A stretch of 64,000 nucleotides of DNA from Acinetobacter towneri DSM 14962 = CIP 107472 (GTDB lineage Bacteria; Pseudomonadota; Gammaproteobacteria; Pseudomonadales; Moraxellaceae), in NCBI RefSeq assembly GCF_000368785.1, contig NZ_KB849689.1:178741-242740 (forward strand), written 5' to 3'. Numbering within the stretch: the first letter of the stretch is position 1; every line of letters begins with the position of its first letter. The notes under the pieces are model-generated. The model was not told the origin of the DNA and did not search any database. It saw nothing but the letters and a program-made list of their open reading frames with translations. Of this stretch, positions 46,864-57,121 are shown one piece after another. Position numbers and translations under genes: made by a program.

Positions 46864-47630
46864 TGGATCAAACGAGCGCAGCACAGGACAGCGTCCAGCA
46901 CGGTCAGCAGACTTTGTGTATTAAGCATTTAGCCAAAAACTATAATAAGCGCTGGGTGGTTAAAGACGTTTCATTTGAAATGAAAAGTGGTGAAATTGTC
47001 GGGTTACTTGGGCCGAACGGTGCGGGTAAAACCACCAGTTTCTACATGGTTGTGGGTTTGGTGCGTATGGATAAAGGCGAAATCCATTTAGATCAACTGG
47101 ATTTATCTGACCTTGCCATGCATGAACGTGCGCGTAAGGGGATTGGTTATTTACCGCAAGAAGCCTCTATTTTCAGAAAGCTGACCATCGCTGAAAATAT
47201 TATGGCTATTTTAGAAACCCGCAAAGATTTAAATAAACAGCAACGTCAGCAGCGTTTATCAGAATTGCTGGCAGATTTTAAAATCACGCATATTAAAGAT
47301 TCATTAGGGATGAGTGTGTCGGGTGGCGAACGCCGTCGTGCAGAAATTGCCCGTGCTTTGGCAGCAGACCCTAAATTTATGTTGTTAGATGAGCCTTTTG
47401 CAGGGGTCGATCCTATTTCTGTCGGTGATATTAAAGATATCATTCGTACCTTAAAAGATCGTGACATTGGCGTATTAATTACCGACCATAACGTCCGTGA
47501 TACTTTAGCCATTTGTGAACGTGCTTATATTGTTAGCGAAGGTTCAGTCATTGCAGAGGGTACACCGCAAGAAATTCTGGAAAATGAAATTGTGCGTGAA
47601 GTTTATTTGGGTGAAGACTTTTTTGTTTAA
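46863..47630 (+). CDS. lptB: LPS export ATP-binding protein LptB
   Basis: This cytoplasmic ATPase drives extraction of LPS from the inner membrane with LptFG (not in this window). The 255-residue protein has Walker [11 protein letters not shown], the signature [15 protein letters not shown], Walker B FMLLDEP and the H-loop [10 protein letters not shown]. The start ATG overlaps the lptA stop (TAATG). An N-terminal extension of about 20 residues ([15 protein letters not shown]) precedes the ABC fold. Confidence 0.96.
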   Translation: MDQTSAAQDSVQHGQQTLCIKHLAKNYNKRWVVKDVSFEMKSGEIVGLLGPNGAGKTTSFYMVVGLVRMDKGEIHLDQLDLSDLAMHERARKGIGYLPQEASIFRKLTIAENIMAILETRKDLNKQQRQQRLSELLADFKITHIKDSLGMSVSGGERRRAEIARALAADPKFMLLDEPFAGVDPISVGDIKDIIRTLKDRDIGVLITDHNVRDTLAICERAYIVSEGSVIAEGTPQEILENEIVREVYLGEDFFV

Positions 47631-47711
47631 AGCTTGAATGTTCTAACCGTTATTGGTTTTCGTATGCTTACTGCATAAGTTGTAGAACAGAAAGTCGTGT
47701 AAACATTATTT

Positions 47712-47746
47712 AACCTTCTATACCTTTGAGGATAGAAGGTTTTTTC
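47712..47746 (+). terminator. Rho-independent terminator of the kds-lpt operon
   Basis: AACCTTCTAT and ATAGAAGGTT form a 10-bp stem followed by TTTTTT, 80 bases after lptB. Confidence 0.9.
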
Positions 47747-47852
47747 ATGGTGGTTATCAGTCCAAATAAGCTATAACTCTAAATACGTTAGAGCGCTAAA
47801 CACGTTATAATTATCAAGTTTTTATTTAACTGGTTGATTGATCTGGAGTGTT

Positions 47853-48452
47853 ATGCCATTTACCATTGCTGCGCCCATCACTTTTGAAGAAGAAATTAAA
47901 AAAAGTCGATTTCAGACAATTGCTGTGCCTGTAGATAATGAGCAAGCGGTAAAAACTTTTTTGGAACAGCAGCGTGATTCATCTACCACACATCAATGTT
48001 GGGCATGGAAAATCGGGCATCAATTACGTTTTAATGATGATGGCGAACCTTCAGGTACGGCAGGACGTCCTATTTTAGCCACGATTGAAGGCAATGAGTT
48101 GACTAATGTTTTGGTGTTGGTGAATCGTTGGTACGGCGGCATTAAATTGGGCACAGGCGGCTTGGTACGTGCCTATGGGGGATGTGCAGGGCAATGTTTG
48201 GCTCTAGCAGAAAAAATAGAACTGATTGAAAAAAAGACCGTGCAATTTTCCTGTCATTTTAATGAGTGGGCAATTTTACAATACGAGCTAAATAGTCAGC
48301 AGATTGAGTACAGCGAAGACTACACCGCCGAAGGCGTGTTGGTAAAGGCATTCATGCAAGTCGATCAAATAGACCCTTTAAAACTAAAATTACAAGATAT
48401 TAGCCGTGGGCGTGAACAACTCAAAATCCTTGAGGATGATCAAGATGACTGA
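47853..48452 (+). CDS. IMPACT/YigZ family protein
   Basis: The 199-residue protein is of the YigZ/IMPACT family, with an N-terminal UPF0029 domain: THQCWAWKIG, FNDDGEPSGTAGRPI and LVNRWYGGIKLGTGGLVRAYG are diagnostic. The C-terminal DUF1949 half follows. Eukaryotic IMPACT regulates the Gcn2 kinase; the bacterial role is uncertain. GGAG at 47844-47847 decides for ATG 47853. Its stop overlaps the next gene. Confidence 0.92.
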   Translation: MPFTIAAPITFEEEIKKSRFQTIAVPVDNEQAVKTFLEQQRDSSTTHQCWAWKIGHQLRFNDDGEPSGTAGRPILATIEGNELTNVLVLVNRWYGGIKLGTGGLVRAYGGCAGQCLALAEKIELIEKKTVQFSCHFNEWAILQYELNSQQIEYSEDYTAEGVLVKAFMQVDQIDPLKLKLQDISRGREQLKILEDDQDD

Positions 48453-49071
48453 AGCAAATTCACCTGATCCATTATCGAAGTACCGTGAGCAGCATAAACA
48501 CCGTTTAAACTACATGCCGTGGTTATATTGGTCATTAAAACCTAAACATCGTGCTTGGGCAGAAGCTTGGCAGCAGGAATATCAAGCTTATTTAATGGCA
48601 ATGGAAACGGTAGAGATTGGCAAAAACTGTTTTATTTCACCATTGGCACATATTTTTGCAGAACCAGGACGTAAAATCAGTATTGGCGATAATACCTTTA
48701 TTGCAGCCGATTGTACTTTGCATGGCCCTTTAGAAATTGGCAATGAAGTCGCGATTAATCACCACTGTATTTTAGATGGTGGCAGAGTTGGAATTAAGCT
48801 TCATGATCAGGTGCGTATCGCAGCATATTGTCATTTATATGCATTTGATCATGGCATGGCTTTGGATCAGCCCATTTATCAGCAAGCGGTGCGTTCACAG
48901 GGCATTGAAGTTGGTAAGGATGTTTGGTTAGGTGCGCATGTTGGTGTTAAAGATGGGGTGAAGATTGCGGCACATGCAGTCGTTGGTATGAATAGCATGG
49001 TCACCAAAGATGTTCAGGAGCGGGAAATTGTGGTAGGAAACCCTGCCAAATTGATTCGTTATCGTGAGTAA
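48445..49071 (+). CDS. Hexapeptide-repeat acyltransferase (LbetaH type)
   Basis: The 208-residue protein forms a left-handed beta-helix of hexapeptide repeats (IGKNCF, IGDNTF, IGNEVA, VGKDVW, AHAVVGMNSMVTKDV), ending in the acetyltransferase motif IVVGNPAKLIRYRE. The N-terminal 50 residues are basic and helical. Relatives acetylate sugars or small molecules. The ATG overlaps the YigZ stop by 8 bases (ATGACTGA), so it belongs to the same operon; acceptor unknown. Confidence 0.88.
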   Translation: MTEANSPDPLSKYREQHKHRLNYMPWLYWSLKPKHRAWAEAWQQEYQAYLMAMETVEIGKNCFISPLAHIFAEPGRKISIGDNTFIAADCTLHGPLEIGNEVAINHHCILDGGRVGIKLHDQVRIAAYCHLYAFDHGMALDQPIYQQAVRSQGIEVGKDVWLGAHVGVKDGVKIAAHAVVGMNSMVTKDVQEREIVVGNPAKLIRYRE

Positions 49072-49197
49072 ATACGATGCAGCAAGGCTAAATCTTTAAA
49101 CTTCATTACATTTTTTCATGTCCCTGCAACACGAGTTGTGTTAAGTTAAAAATAACAACTAAAAAATAGCCTGCAAAAGGCAGTAAGAGAGGCAATA

Positions 49198-50040
49198 ATG
49201 AAACGTGTAATTGCTTGTATTGATTCTTCGCCTTGTATTAATGCGCTTGCTGAAGCTGCTGCGTGGATTGCAACACAAACTCAACGTGAATTGGTGTTAT
49301 TACAAGTTTTGGATTATTACCCCGCCAGTTATCATTTGGGGGAAATTAGTGGCGTGATTGGTTTTGAAAGTAATGCCATGTTACTCAAAGAATTAGCCGA
49401 ATTAGAACAAAAACAAAGTGAATTAGCACTCGATTATAGCAACAATTTATTGCAGCACATTTCCAGTATGATTCAGGAAAAGTTCGGCATTGTACCTACC
49501 CACATTCAAGAAAAAGGCGACTTTTTAGAACAAAGTTTTAGTGTGCTGAACGAAGAAGATATTGTGGTGATTGGACGCGTGGGCGAAAAATCTGCTGAAC
49601 GCAATAAGGCTTTAGGGAGTAATGTCGAAAACTTTATTCGTGGTGCAAATTGTACCGTGATGACTGTGGGAGAGCATTTTAAAGCACCAACCCGCTTTAT
49701 TTTTGCTTATGAATATTCCCCAACTTGCATCAAAATGATGAAGCGAATTGCACAAAGTGATTTGCTTAAATTACTGCAATGTCATTTGCTTTATGTGGGC
49801 GATCATCCTGAAGTTTTAAATGAACCTGCAGATTTTTTAACAGCAGCGGGTTTAGATGTGGTGGTTGAATATCGTTATGGTGATGTAGCTGAAAATATTT
49901 TAGATTATCAACGTGAACATGGTATCCAGTTGATTGTACTAGGGGCATTTAGCCACAGTAAAATTCATCAATTTTTCTTGGGAAGCATTACCACCAATAT
50001 TTTCCGTAACTCAACTGTTCCTTTGTTGGTGGCAAAGTAA
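49198..50040 (+). CDS. Tandem universal stress protein
   Basis: The 280-residue protein contains two UspA domains in tandem. The first half starts VIACIDSSPCINALAEAAAW and ends GSNVENFIRGANCTVMTVGE; the second ends VLGAFSHSKIHQFFLGSITTNIFRNSTVPLLVAK, a good ATP-type GxxGS-like Usp end. It resembles E. coli UspE in organisation. GAGAGG precedes the ATG. It is likely induced in stress or stationary phase. Confidence 0.92.
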   Translation: MKRVIACIDSSPCINALAEAAAWIATQTQRELVLLQVLDYYPASYHLGEISGVIGFESNAMLLKELAELEQKQSELALDYSNNLLQHISSMIQEKFGIVPTHIQEKGDFLEQSFSVLNEEDIVVIGRVGEKSAERNKALGSNVENFIRGANCTVMTVGEHFKAPTRFIFAYEYSPTCIKMMKRIAQSDLLKLLQCHLLYVGDHPEVLNEPADFLTAAGLDVVVEYRYGDVAENILDYQREHGIQLIVLGAFSHSKIHQFFLGSITTNIFRNSTVPLLVAK

Positions 50041-50109
50041 AAATCGTAAATGATTCAAAAAAGATCATTTCAAAAGATTGTTTAGTTGAACTGATGTAAA
50101 TGCTTGCTG

Positions 50110-50156
50110 ACTGTCCATGGTTATCCGCATAATTTGTGGATAACTGTATGGACAGT
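50110..50156. promoter_or_regulatory. Inverted repeat with two DnaA-box-like sites
   Basis: Outer arms ACTGTCCAT (50110-50118) and ATGGACAGT (50148-50156) are exact complements. Inside them TTATCCGCA (50121-50129) and TGTGGATAA (50135-50143, the complement of the consensus DnaA box TTATCCACA) face each other. The stem lies between convergent genes, followed by AT-rich DNA with a second short palindrome (50164-50182). It may be a DnaA-binding site, a terminator-like hairpin or chance. Confidence 0.5.
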
Positions 50157-50220
50157 ATATGTAACATTATAATATATAATGTAAAATTGCTTTAGGTTGT
50201 TTTTTAACCTTGTGTGGACT

Positions 50221-50886
50221 TTACTTTACAATCGCTAAAGCAAAGCCATCATGTCCTTTGCTGCCTACAGTTTGTAATGCTGTGCACGATAAAATTCGCG
50301 AATGATTTTGCATGGCTTTGAACATGTCACGAATCCCTTCAATGCTTGGTTTGTGATTGTCAGGATTTAAAATTTCCCCTGCACGAATTACATTGTCTAA
50401 AAAGATAATTGTACCTGAGCGTGAAAGTTTAAGACTCAGTTCCAAATATTCAGGATAGCTTTGTTTGTCGGCATCAATAAAAATAAAATCAAAAGCTTCA
50501 GTATCTTCTGGCAGAGCTTTTAGAATTTCTGCAGCACGACCAACTTTTAATTCAACCTTTTGTTTTAATTGAGCGCGGTCAATATTTTCCTGTCCCAAAG
50601 CTGCATGGGTATCACGTCCTTCAATCGTGAGTATATAACCATCTTCAGGCAGCGCACGTGCTAGCCACATTGTGCTATAAGCTGCGAATGTGCCCAATTC
50701 CAACACACGTTTGCATTGATTCATTTGAATGAGCATTTGTAGCAACATGCCCTGATTTGCCGCAACTGCAAGGTGATCTGGAAAACCTTTGGCATCGGTA
50801 TTTTCTAAAGTTTGCGTCAAAATTGGGTCTTCGGGAATTAAATGTGATTCGATATAGTGATCGATATCCGTCCACATTTGTTGCAT
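50221..50886 (-). CDS. O-methyltransferase (caffeoyl-CoA OMT-like)
   Basis: The 221-residue class I SAM-dependent methyltransferase has VLELGTFAAYSTMWLARAL (motif I), ILTIEGRDTHA, FDFIFIDADKQSYPEYLE and IIFLDNVIRAGE (metal-binding DN). These match the bacterial COG4122 group. The acceptor is unknown. AGGTGAG before ATG 50886 rules out the longer frame from 50943. Confidence 0.9.
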   Translation of the reverse strand: MQQMWTDIDHYIESHLIPEDPILTQTLENTDAKGFPDHLAVAANQGMLLQMLIQMNQCKRVLELGTFAAYSTMWLARALPEDGYILTIEGRDTHAALGQENIDRAQLKQKVELKVGRAAEILKALPEDTEAFDFIFIDADKQSYPEYLELSLKLSRSGTIIFLDNVIRAGEILNPDNHKPSIEGIRDMFKAMQNHSRILSCTALQTVGSKGHDGFALAIVK

Positions 50887-50988
50887 AGCGTGCTCACCTT
50901 TGTTGCGATGTGTGCATTGTAAACTTTTCTGCTCAGAGTGCAATTTATTCGCGGAATGGAGCAGGTGATAATCTATTTCGCAATAAAA

Positions 50989-51011
50989 AAAGAGGTCAAT
51001 TTGACCTCTTT
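50989..51011. terminator. Rho-independent terminator
   Basis: AAAGAGGTCA and TGACCTCTTT form a compact 10-bp stem preceded by an A run (T run on the minus strand). It ends the M15-like lipoprotein gene. Confidence 0.88.
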
Positions 51012-51037
51012 AGGATTTAATTCTAAACAACACTGAA

Positions 51038-51757
51038 TTAGAAATTACACATAGATGAATGGCGGCTTAAATCTGGCCCCCAAGTTCGATAACCTTGTGT
51101 ATCAATATGAATTTGTCCTGAAGCGTATAAGCCTAAGCCCATGTTTAAACTTTGACCATATTGCTGCCAGAACTGACACAGTCTGTATTTGGTACTTTCA
51201 ATATAGGCATAGTCTTCGGCATTCGGGAATTGTGGCCCAATTCTAAAATCAATGGCTGAGTTAAATAAGTGACGCGATGAGTTCGCACCACCTGCACATT
51301 GATTCAGTGGTAAATCTCGATAGACAGAAGTGACTTCAAAATCAGTTAAGACTTTAGAGGCGACCAAATATTTAAATACACGCAAGGTAGGCACCTGATT
51401 TTGCCACAATTCACGACTTGGAATCATAAATTGCGAACGTCCACAGCGTTGCCAGTCACGTGCGGTACGCATTAATTCAAAACTTGGAATAATATTGCCA
51501 ACACCGTTGTGTTCCAAGAAGCGTTCATATTCACGAACTTGGCGTAAATTGTCACTCACTGCCACCCATGCATTATACGAATAAGGCACAATTTTAGGTG
51601 CTACCTGACGCTCATAGGTGATTTTTTCTTGAGGAATGAAAATTCGTTTTCCATCGGGCGTGGTGATCGTTGTTGTTCTGTTTGGGGTTGAACTACAGGC
51701 AACCAAGATAACGGGAACAATGCTGAACGAAAACAGCGCCTTGAAAAATTTCTTCAT
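51038..51757 (-). CDS. M15-like (D,D-carboxypeptidase fold) lipoprotein
   Basis: The 239-residue lipoprotein has lipobox LVAC near residue 21. The C-terminal half resembles the M15A/DUF882-type zinc peptidase fold: VTSVYRDLPLN, GGANSSRHLFNSAIDFRI (candidate zinc ligands H and D) and GQIHIDTQGYRTWG (third ligand H). It would act on peptidoglycan peptides at the outer membrane. The N-terminal half is variable. Family assignment rests on these motifs only. Confidence 0.75.
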   Translation of the reverse strand: MKKFFKALFSFSIVPVILVACSSTPNRTTTITTPDGKRIFIPQEKITYERQVAPKIVPYSYNAWVAVSDNLRQVREYERFLEHNGVGNIIPSFELMRTARDWQRCGRSQFMIPSRELWQNQVPTLRVFKYLVASKVLTDFEVTSVYRDLPLNQCAGGANSSRHLFNSAIDFRIGPQFPNAEDYAYIESTKYRLCQFWQQYGQSLNMGLGLYASGQIHIDTQGYRTWGPDLSRHSSMCNF

Positions 51758-51853
51758 TAGGCAAATCAGATATTTATTTAAAGTGTCCGTATTCTAATCG
51801 AAAATGCTGGTTAAAATTTGAAAATATTGCAATCAAATGTGTGTTTTAGGTAT

Positions 51854-51885
51854 AAAAAAAGATCAGCACAGGGCTGATCTTTTTC
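51854..51885. terminator. Rho-independent terminator after fdxA
   Basis: AAAGATCAGC and GCTGATCTTT form the stem around ACAGG, with A and T runs. It ends the minus-strand fdxA gene. Confidence 0.9.
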
Positions 51886-51899
51886 ACAACAAGACGAAC

Positions 51900-52223
51900 T
51901 TACTTTTCTAAGTATTGTAATTTGTCTGGTTTGCCATTCCATTCTTCGCGGTCAGCAGGTTGATCGCCAATTTGTGTAATGTTTGGCCAAGTCTGTGAAA
52001 GTTCGGCATTTAGCTCAATAAACACTTCCTGACCTTCTGGTAATTCATCTTCAGAGAAAATAGCGTTGGCAGGACACTCTGGTTCACATAATGCACAGTC
52101 GATACATTCGTCTGGATTAATGACAAGGAAGTTCGGACCTTCGTAGAAGCAGTCTACAGGACAAACTTCAACGCAGTCTTGATATTTACATTTAATACAG
52201 TTTTCAGTGACAACAAATGTCAT
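51900..52223 (-). CDS. fdxA: 7Fe ferredoxin FdxA
   Basis: This 107-residue ferredoxin is like Azotobacter FdI. The first cluster motif is [18 protein letters not shown] and the second is [17 protein letters not shown]; the cysteine spacing fits one [3Fe-4S] and one [4Fe-4S] cluster. A C-terminal tail ([18 protein letters not shown]...) is typical. It lies after mutS on the same strand, separated by a terminator, a pairing common in Acinetobacter and Pseudomonas. Confidence 0.95.
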   Translation of the reverse strand: MTFVVTENCIKCKYQDCVEVCPVDCFYEGPNFLVINPDECIDCALCEPECPANAIFSEDELPEGQEVFIELNAELSQTWPNITQIGDQPADREEWNGKPDKLQYLEK

Positions 52224-52380
52224 GGCGACAGCTACCTAAAAATATGGTTCTAATTCAGAATAGTCTATTTTAGGCAAAAATCACTACAACTAACAATCGC
52301 TTTTACTGATATTTGATATAGACAGTGCTGCTAAATTTGATAAAAGGGGGATAAAACCATCAAAAAAACTTATAAATGAC

Positions 52381-52404
52381 AAAGACTCTCAATTGAGAGT
52401 CTTT
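52381..52404. terminator. Perfect palindromic terminator after mutS
   Basis: AAAGACTCTCAA and TTGAGAGTCTTT form a 24-base perfect palindrome. On the minus strand it lies 32 bases past the mutS stop. Confidence 0.82.
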
Positions 52405-52436
52405 GTTTAGCTCAAATATTTTAGAAATAACAGCGG

Positions 52437-55076
52437 CTAAGCGTTCAATTGTTCCTTTAAAGCATACAATTGTTCCAGCGCTTGTCGTGGCGTTAAATTA
52501 TCGACATCTATACTACGTAATAAATCTAAAGCAGGTGATGGTTTTTCTACCTCTATTACACGTTCAATCACTTCTGGTTCAGCTGAGCTTGTTGCTGGTG
52601 CAAATAGGTCATCTTGAACGGCTAAATTGACATTTTTGTGCTGCTGTTTTTCTAAAATTCTTAAACGGTTTTGCGCTTCTTTAATCACATTGGCTGGAAT
52701 GCCTGCCAATTTTGCCACTTGCAAACCGTGACTTTGGCTTGCAGGACCTTGTTGAACTTTGTGCAAGAGAATCAGGTTGCCATTCATTTCTTTGGCGGTT
52801 ACGTGGTAGTTATCCACCCCAGATTCTTTGCTTAATTCGGTCAATTCAAAATAATGCGTTGCAAATAGGCATAAACATTTGATGCGTTTGCTTAAATCCA
52901 ACACACATGCCCATGCCAAAGATAAGCCATCGTAGGTACTGGTTCCGCGACCAACTTCATCCATCAGCACCAAAGACTGTGAGGTTGCATGGTGTAAAAT
53001 TTGTGAAGTCTCAGTCATTTCGACCATAAAGGTCGATTTACCTGTCGATAAATCATCGGCAGAACCAATACGGGTAAACACGCGATCAATAGGACCTAAT
53101 ACGGCTGTTTGGGCAGGCACATAACTACCACAATAGCCAAGTAGGGCAATGAGTGCGGTTTGACGCATATACGTTGATTTACCGCCCATATTCGGGCCAG
53201 TAATAATTGCCAAACGATGATTGTAGTCGAGTAAAGTATCATTCGGTGTAAAGGCGGTTTTACTCAAGGCCTCAACAACAGGATGACGTCCTGCAGTAAT
53301 TTTAATTCCAATTTCAGGGCTATATTCAGGGCGTGCCCAATTGCGTAAACGTGCTTGATGGGCAAAGTTTGCCAATAGATCAATTTGTGCAATCGCGCTG
53401 CTCATCATTTGTAATTGAGCAATGTCTTGGCGTAATTCATCCAATAGCATTTCAAATAGCATCTTTTCACGGGCTAAAGCACGGGACTCGCTAGACAGGA
53501 CTTTATCTTCAAAACTTTTTAGCTCTGGGGTGATGTAGCGTTCTGCATTTTTTAAAGTTTGACGACGGATATAGTGTTCAGGTGCTTGCTCGGCTTGGGC
53601 GCGAGTGAGTTCAATGTAGTAACCACTGACACGGTTGTAGCCAATTTTTAACGTTGGGATACCGCTTTCTTGGCGCTCTTTGACTTCTAAATCAATCAGG
53701 AATTGCCCCGCATGATCACGGATTTTGCGTAGTTCATCGAGTTCACTGTCAAAACCCTCTGCAATGACATTGCCATCACGCAATAGTACAGGTGGGTTTT
53801 CTACAATTGCCTGCATCAGCCGTTGATGCAGTCCATGAAAATCGCCCAGTTCTTCATTCAGGTTTTGAATGAGTGCGGATTGTTGTGCAGAAACAATGGG
53901 CTGTAAGGCATGACGCAAATAGGGAATTTGCGCACAGGCCTGACGTAGTTGTACCAAATCACGTGGGCGTGCGCTACCGAGTGCGACACGACTCAGCACA
54001 CGTTCAATATCACTAATTTCTTTCAGTACCAAACGCACAGGCGACTCATGGTAACCTTGTATTAAGGCTTGAATTGCATCCAGTCTTGCATCTAACAATG
54101 CCGTGTCACGCAAAGGTTGCATCAAGGTACGACTCAGTAAACGGCTACCCATGGCAGTTTGGCAATCGTTAATCAGTTGGAATAAAGAAGTGCCGTGTTC
54201 AAATAATGGTTCAACCAATTCCAAATTACGTCGGGTCACAGGATCAAGCGCAATAAAATCGCTGCTTTGTTCTAATTGAATACTGCGAATATGTGGTAAA
54301 GCCGTTTTTTGGGTTTCTTTGGCGTAGTGTATTAACGCTGCCGCTGCTACTTTGGCTAAGGGCAAATGATCAATACCAAAACCTGAAAGTGACGATACAG
54401 CAAATTGATCACAAAGCGTTTTTTGTGCATTGTTTAGGTTGAAATCGACATTTGGGCGTTTGGTCACAGGGCAGTCAAGCTGCTTTTTAACCTGTTCAAT
54501 AATATTCGGATCGACAATATCTTCATCGACCACAATTTCGCTTGGCATTAAACGAGAAAGTTCAATCGCGAGTTGTTCAGGCAAATAATCCATTTGCTGA
54601 ACTTTAAAAATCCCTGCACTTAAATCCAGCAATGCGATACCAATTTGGTTTTGCTGTAAGCATAAAGAGACCAAGTTGGAAGATTGATGACTGTTGAGCA
54701 AGGCATCATCGGTGAGCGTGCCTGGGGTGATAATCCGTACTACTCCACGCTCTACAGGACCTTTGCCTGTCACCTCGCCAATTTGCTCACAAATTACCAC
54801 GGTTTCGCCTTTTTTGACCAAGCGAGCGAGATAACCTTCAGCAGCATGATATGGCACGCCCGCCATTGGAATAGGTTTGCCACTAGTTTTACCACGGTGG
54901 GTGAGAGTAATGCCTAAAAGTTTGGCAGCTTTGTGTGCATCATCAAAAAATAATTCGTAGAAATCGCCCATGCGATAGAACATTAAAGAATGTGGATGTT
55001 CCATCTTCACCCGTAAGTATTGCTGCATCATTGGAGTGTGTGAAGATAGATCAGCCATGATTTCTGTCATGTTCAT
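52437..55076 (-). CDS. mutS: DNA mismatch repair protein MutS
   Basis: This protein recognises mismatches and small loops and starts methyl-directed repair with MutL. The 879-residue protein has the mismatch-binding Phe-x-Glu region ([11 protein letters not shown]), the connector and lever domains, and the ATPase with Walker [14 protein letters not shown], Walker [16 protein letters not shown] and [11 protein letters not shown]. The C-terminal tail includes a Glu/Val-rich linker ([17 protein letters not shown]) and the dimer/tetramerisation end. AAGGA upstream fits ATG 55076. Confidence 0.97.
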   Translation of the reverse strand: MNMTEIMADLSSHTPMMQQYLRVKMEHPHSLMFYRMGDFYELFFDDAHKAAKLLGITLTHRGKTSGKPIPMAGVPYHAAEGYLARLVKKGETVVICEQIGEVTGKGPVERGVVRIITPGTLTDDALLNSHQSSNLVSLCLQQNQIGIALLDLSAGIFKVQQMDYLPEQLAIELSRLMPSEIVVDEDIVDPNIIEQVKKQLDCPVTKRPNVDFNLNNAQKTLCDQFAVSSLSGFGIDHLPLAKVAAAALIHYAKETQKTALPHIRSIQLEQSSDFIALDPVTRRNLELVEPLFEHGTSLFQLINDCQTAMGSRLLSRTLMQPLRDTALLDARLDAIQALIQGYHESPVRLVLKEISDIERVLSRVALGSARPRDLVQLRQACAQIPYLRHALQPIVSAQQSALIQNLNEELGDFHGLHQRLMQAIVENPPVLLRDGNVIAEGFDSELDELRKIRDHAGQFLIDLEVKERQESGIPTLKIGYNRVSGYYIELTRAQAEQAPEHYIRRQTLKNAERYITPELKSFEDKVLSSESRALAREKMLFEMLLDELRQDIAQLQMMSSAIAQIDLLANFAHQARLRNWARPEYSPEIGIKITAGRHPVVEALSKTAFTPNDTLLDYNHRLAIITGPNMGGKSTYMRQTALIALLGYCGSYVPAQTAVLGPIDRVFTRIGSADDLSTGKSTFMVEMTETSQILHHATSQSLVLMDEVGRGTSTYDGLSLAWACVLDLSKRIKCLCLFATHYFELTELSKESGVDNYHVTAKEMNGNLILLHKVQQGPASQSHGLQVAKLAGIPANVIKEAQNRLRILEKQQHKNVNLAVQDDLFAPATSSAEPEVIERVIEVEKPSPALDLLRSIDVDNLTPRQALEQLYALKEQLNA

Positions 55077-55211
55077 GCAGTTGAAGTCCTTTAATTTGAA
55101 GCGTAATTTAAGTGTAAGTATGTGACTAGCTTATTTTACGCCATCTTAGTCAAATTAGTGAACCTGCATGTCATTGTTGCTCGCTCTCTAACGAGTCGAA
55201 CATCGAGCGGT

Positions 55212-55486
55212 TTAAGCTTTTAAATGGATAATATTCAATTGATCGGGTGTGTTAGTGAGCACACAGCCATAAAAAATATCGCCCATAAAATCTAAACCCA
55301 CAGTTTCAAAAATGATATCGCATAGCTCAAAGAGCTTAGCTGTTGAAAATGTATGATTTGCGAAGTTAAAAGTGAAAATTATTGTGTCATTTGGCTGAAT
55401 TTTACTGAGTTTTTCGTGTAATTCATCGTTATAAAAAGCATCGAAATTTGATTGTTTTCTATGGATTCATTTAGAAAGTAGTGCAT
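55212..55486 (-). pseudogene. Frameshifted small gene, unrecognised family
   Basis: On the minus strand an ATG at 55486 opens MHYFLNESIENNQ. After about 13 codons the reading continues sensibly only in another frame as SNFDAFYNDELHEKLSKIQP... through ...DIFYGCVLTNTPDQLNIIHLKA to a TAA at 55212. The second frame has an upstream stop and no usable start of its own. The total of 275 bases fits a ~91-codon gene with a one-base indel near 55448. Either a real pseudogene or a sequencing error in a run of A residues. Confidence 0.6.
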
Positions 55487-55626
55487 GTTGTAACATTATA
55501 CTTTGCATGGTCTTATTTCTAGCTAAAAGCCGTACTTTGGAAAAACTTCATCACAATCAAAGTAAAAAAAGCCATCATCTTTTCAGATCATGGCAAGCTA
55601 TTATTCAAACTCAAGCTATGTAGAAT

Positions 55627-56886
55627 TTAAAAATTCAAACTATATGACACGCCCAAAATATTTTGGCTCATGCTTAAATTGGCTTCGCCACCACCAAAAT
55701 CAGCGGGGATAGAGTTGTTACCTTGCACTGTTTCTTTGAGTGCGTGTGTATAAGCCACACTTACATTTTGTTGATCATCGAGTTGCCAAGTTGCACCAAC
55801 ACTTAAATGCTCTTGTACCACACCTGGTGCCAAAATATTTAGGAAGGTTTGATCATTTTTAACAGGCTGATCGTTATAGCTATAACCCGCACGTAAAGTC
55901 AGTTTTTCTGAGGCTTGATAAGTCGCTGAAATTTTATAGACATTGATGTCATCCCATCCAAAACCAGGACCTTGTGTTGTGCCAAATTTATTGTTTGCGA
56001 ATAATTGATCCAGTTTATTGCCAACAGAATCTACATCTGAATAATTAATGCGTAAGTAATCTGTCGCGACTGATAAAGCAGGGGTAAGTTGATAATTTAA
56101 ACCTACACCATAGCTTTCAGGTACGTCAAAATCACCTTGTTTGGCAAATAAACCTTCATATTTCTTAAAGCGGCTGGCATTAATTTTAGATGAATAGCTT
56201 GCACCAAGGGTCAGTTTATCATTTGGTTTTGCCGACCAGCCAATACGTGCACCTACGCCGTATGAATCGTCATTGCCACGATCGCTAATTGCCGCACCGT
56301 TTGACGAAGCACCACCAAAGACATCACCAGCAAAACCTTGTGCACTAAAACGTTGATATAAAATATTTGCAGCCAAGGCTATAGATTGATTTTCTGCATA
56401 TTTCCAAGATAAAGCAGGTGAAATAAAGGCTTGGGTTAATGAAATACCTGCGCTTCCTGTATTATCATAAACTGCATAAGGATTATTTTTATAATTGGTA
56501 TTCATGCCACCATTGCCATAAACCGCAATACCCGCAGTGACTTGTTCATTCACTGGGTGAACATAACCTACATCTGGAATTACAAAGTATTTACGGCTAT
56601 TGCCATCATACTGACCATTTGCTCCATAACCATTTCCTGTAATTTCAGACTCACGATCTGGAGAGAAAATAGTTAAACCTGCATCAACACGCTTATCTAA
56701 CCAGCTCAAACCCGCTGGGTTGCTTGCAATAGTCAGACTGTCCTGAAAATTGGCAATGGCTGTGCCTGCGTTTCCTTGAGATTTCACACTATATGCATGC
56801 ATGAAATATCCTGTTGTTGCAAAAGCAGATGTTGAAAACAAAGGTGCGATAACAGCAATTGAGATAAAAGAAGATAGATATTTCAT
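55627..56886 (-). CDS. FadL/OmpP1 family outer membrane transporter
   Basis: The 419-residue outer membrane beta-barrel is of the FadL (OMPP1) family, which takes up long-chain fatty acids or other hydrophobic compounds. It has a signal peptide cleaved near SAFA-TTGYF, the conserved SQGNAGTAIAN and ASNPAGLSWL N-terminal hatch region, strongly amphipathic strands, and a terminal aromatic residue (GVSYSLNF). No terminator hairpin as strong as its neighbours' is seen. Substrate unknown. Confidence 0.9.
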   Translation of the reverse strand: MKYLSSFISIAVIAPLFSTSAFATTGYFMHAYSVKSQGNAGTAIANFQDSLTIASNPAGLSWLDKRVDAGLTIFSPDRESEITGNGYGANGQYDGNSRKYFVIPDVGYVHPVNEQVTAGIAVYGNGGMNTNYKNNPYAVYDNTGSAGISLTQAFISPALSWKYAENQSIALAANILYQRFSAQGFAGDVFGGASSNGAAISDRGNDDSYGVGARIGWSAKPNDKLTLGASYSSKINASRFKKYEGLFAKQGDFDVPESYGVGLNYQLTPALSVATDYLRINYSDVDSVGNKLDQLFANNKFGTTQGPGFGWDDINVYKISATYQASEKLTLRAGYSYNDQPVKNDQTFLNILAPGVVQEHLSVGATWQLDDQQNVSVAYTHALKETVQGNNSIPADFGGGEANLSMSQNILGVSYSLNF

Positions 56887-57056
56887 GAGAATATAGATCG
56901 AGTAAAAACAATATATGCGGCAGTATATTGAAAAGTTGTATTCTTGTATTTGAATATAAATTCATATCTTTATTCTATTTTTGAATATATAGCTATGAAA
57001 CAGCAAGGGTATTCATTCTATATGTATATCAAAATGATGCTTCAACTCTTTTGACC

Positions 57057-57082
57057 AAAGAAGCTCCCTTGGGAGCTTCTTT
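57057..57082. terminator. Rho-independent terminator
   Basis: AAAGAAGCTCCC and GGGAGCTTCTTT form a perfect 12-bp stem on a TT loop. On the minus strand it follows the XRE regulator gene. Confidence 0.9.
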
Positions 57083-57121
57083 ATTGTTTTTCATTGCTTT
57101 AATTCATCATCATAAAGTGCT

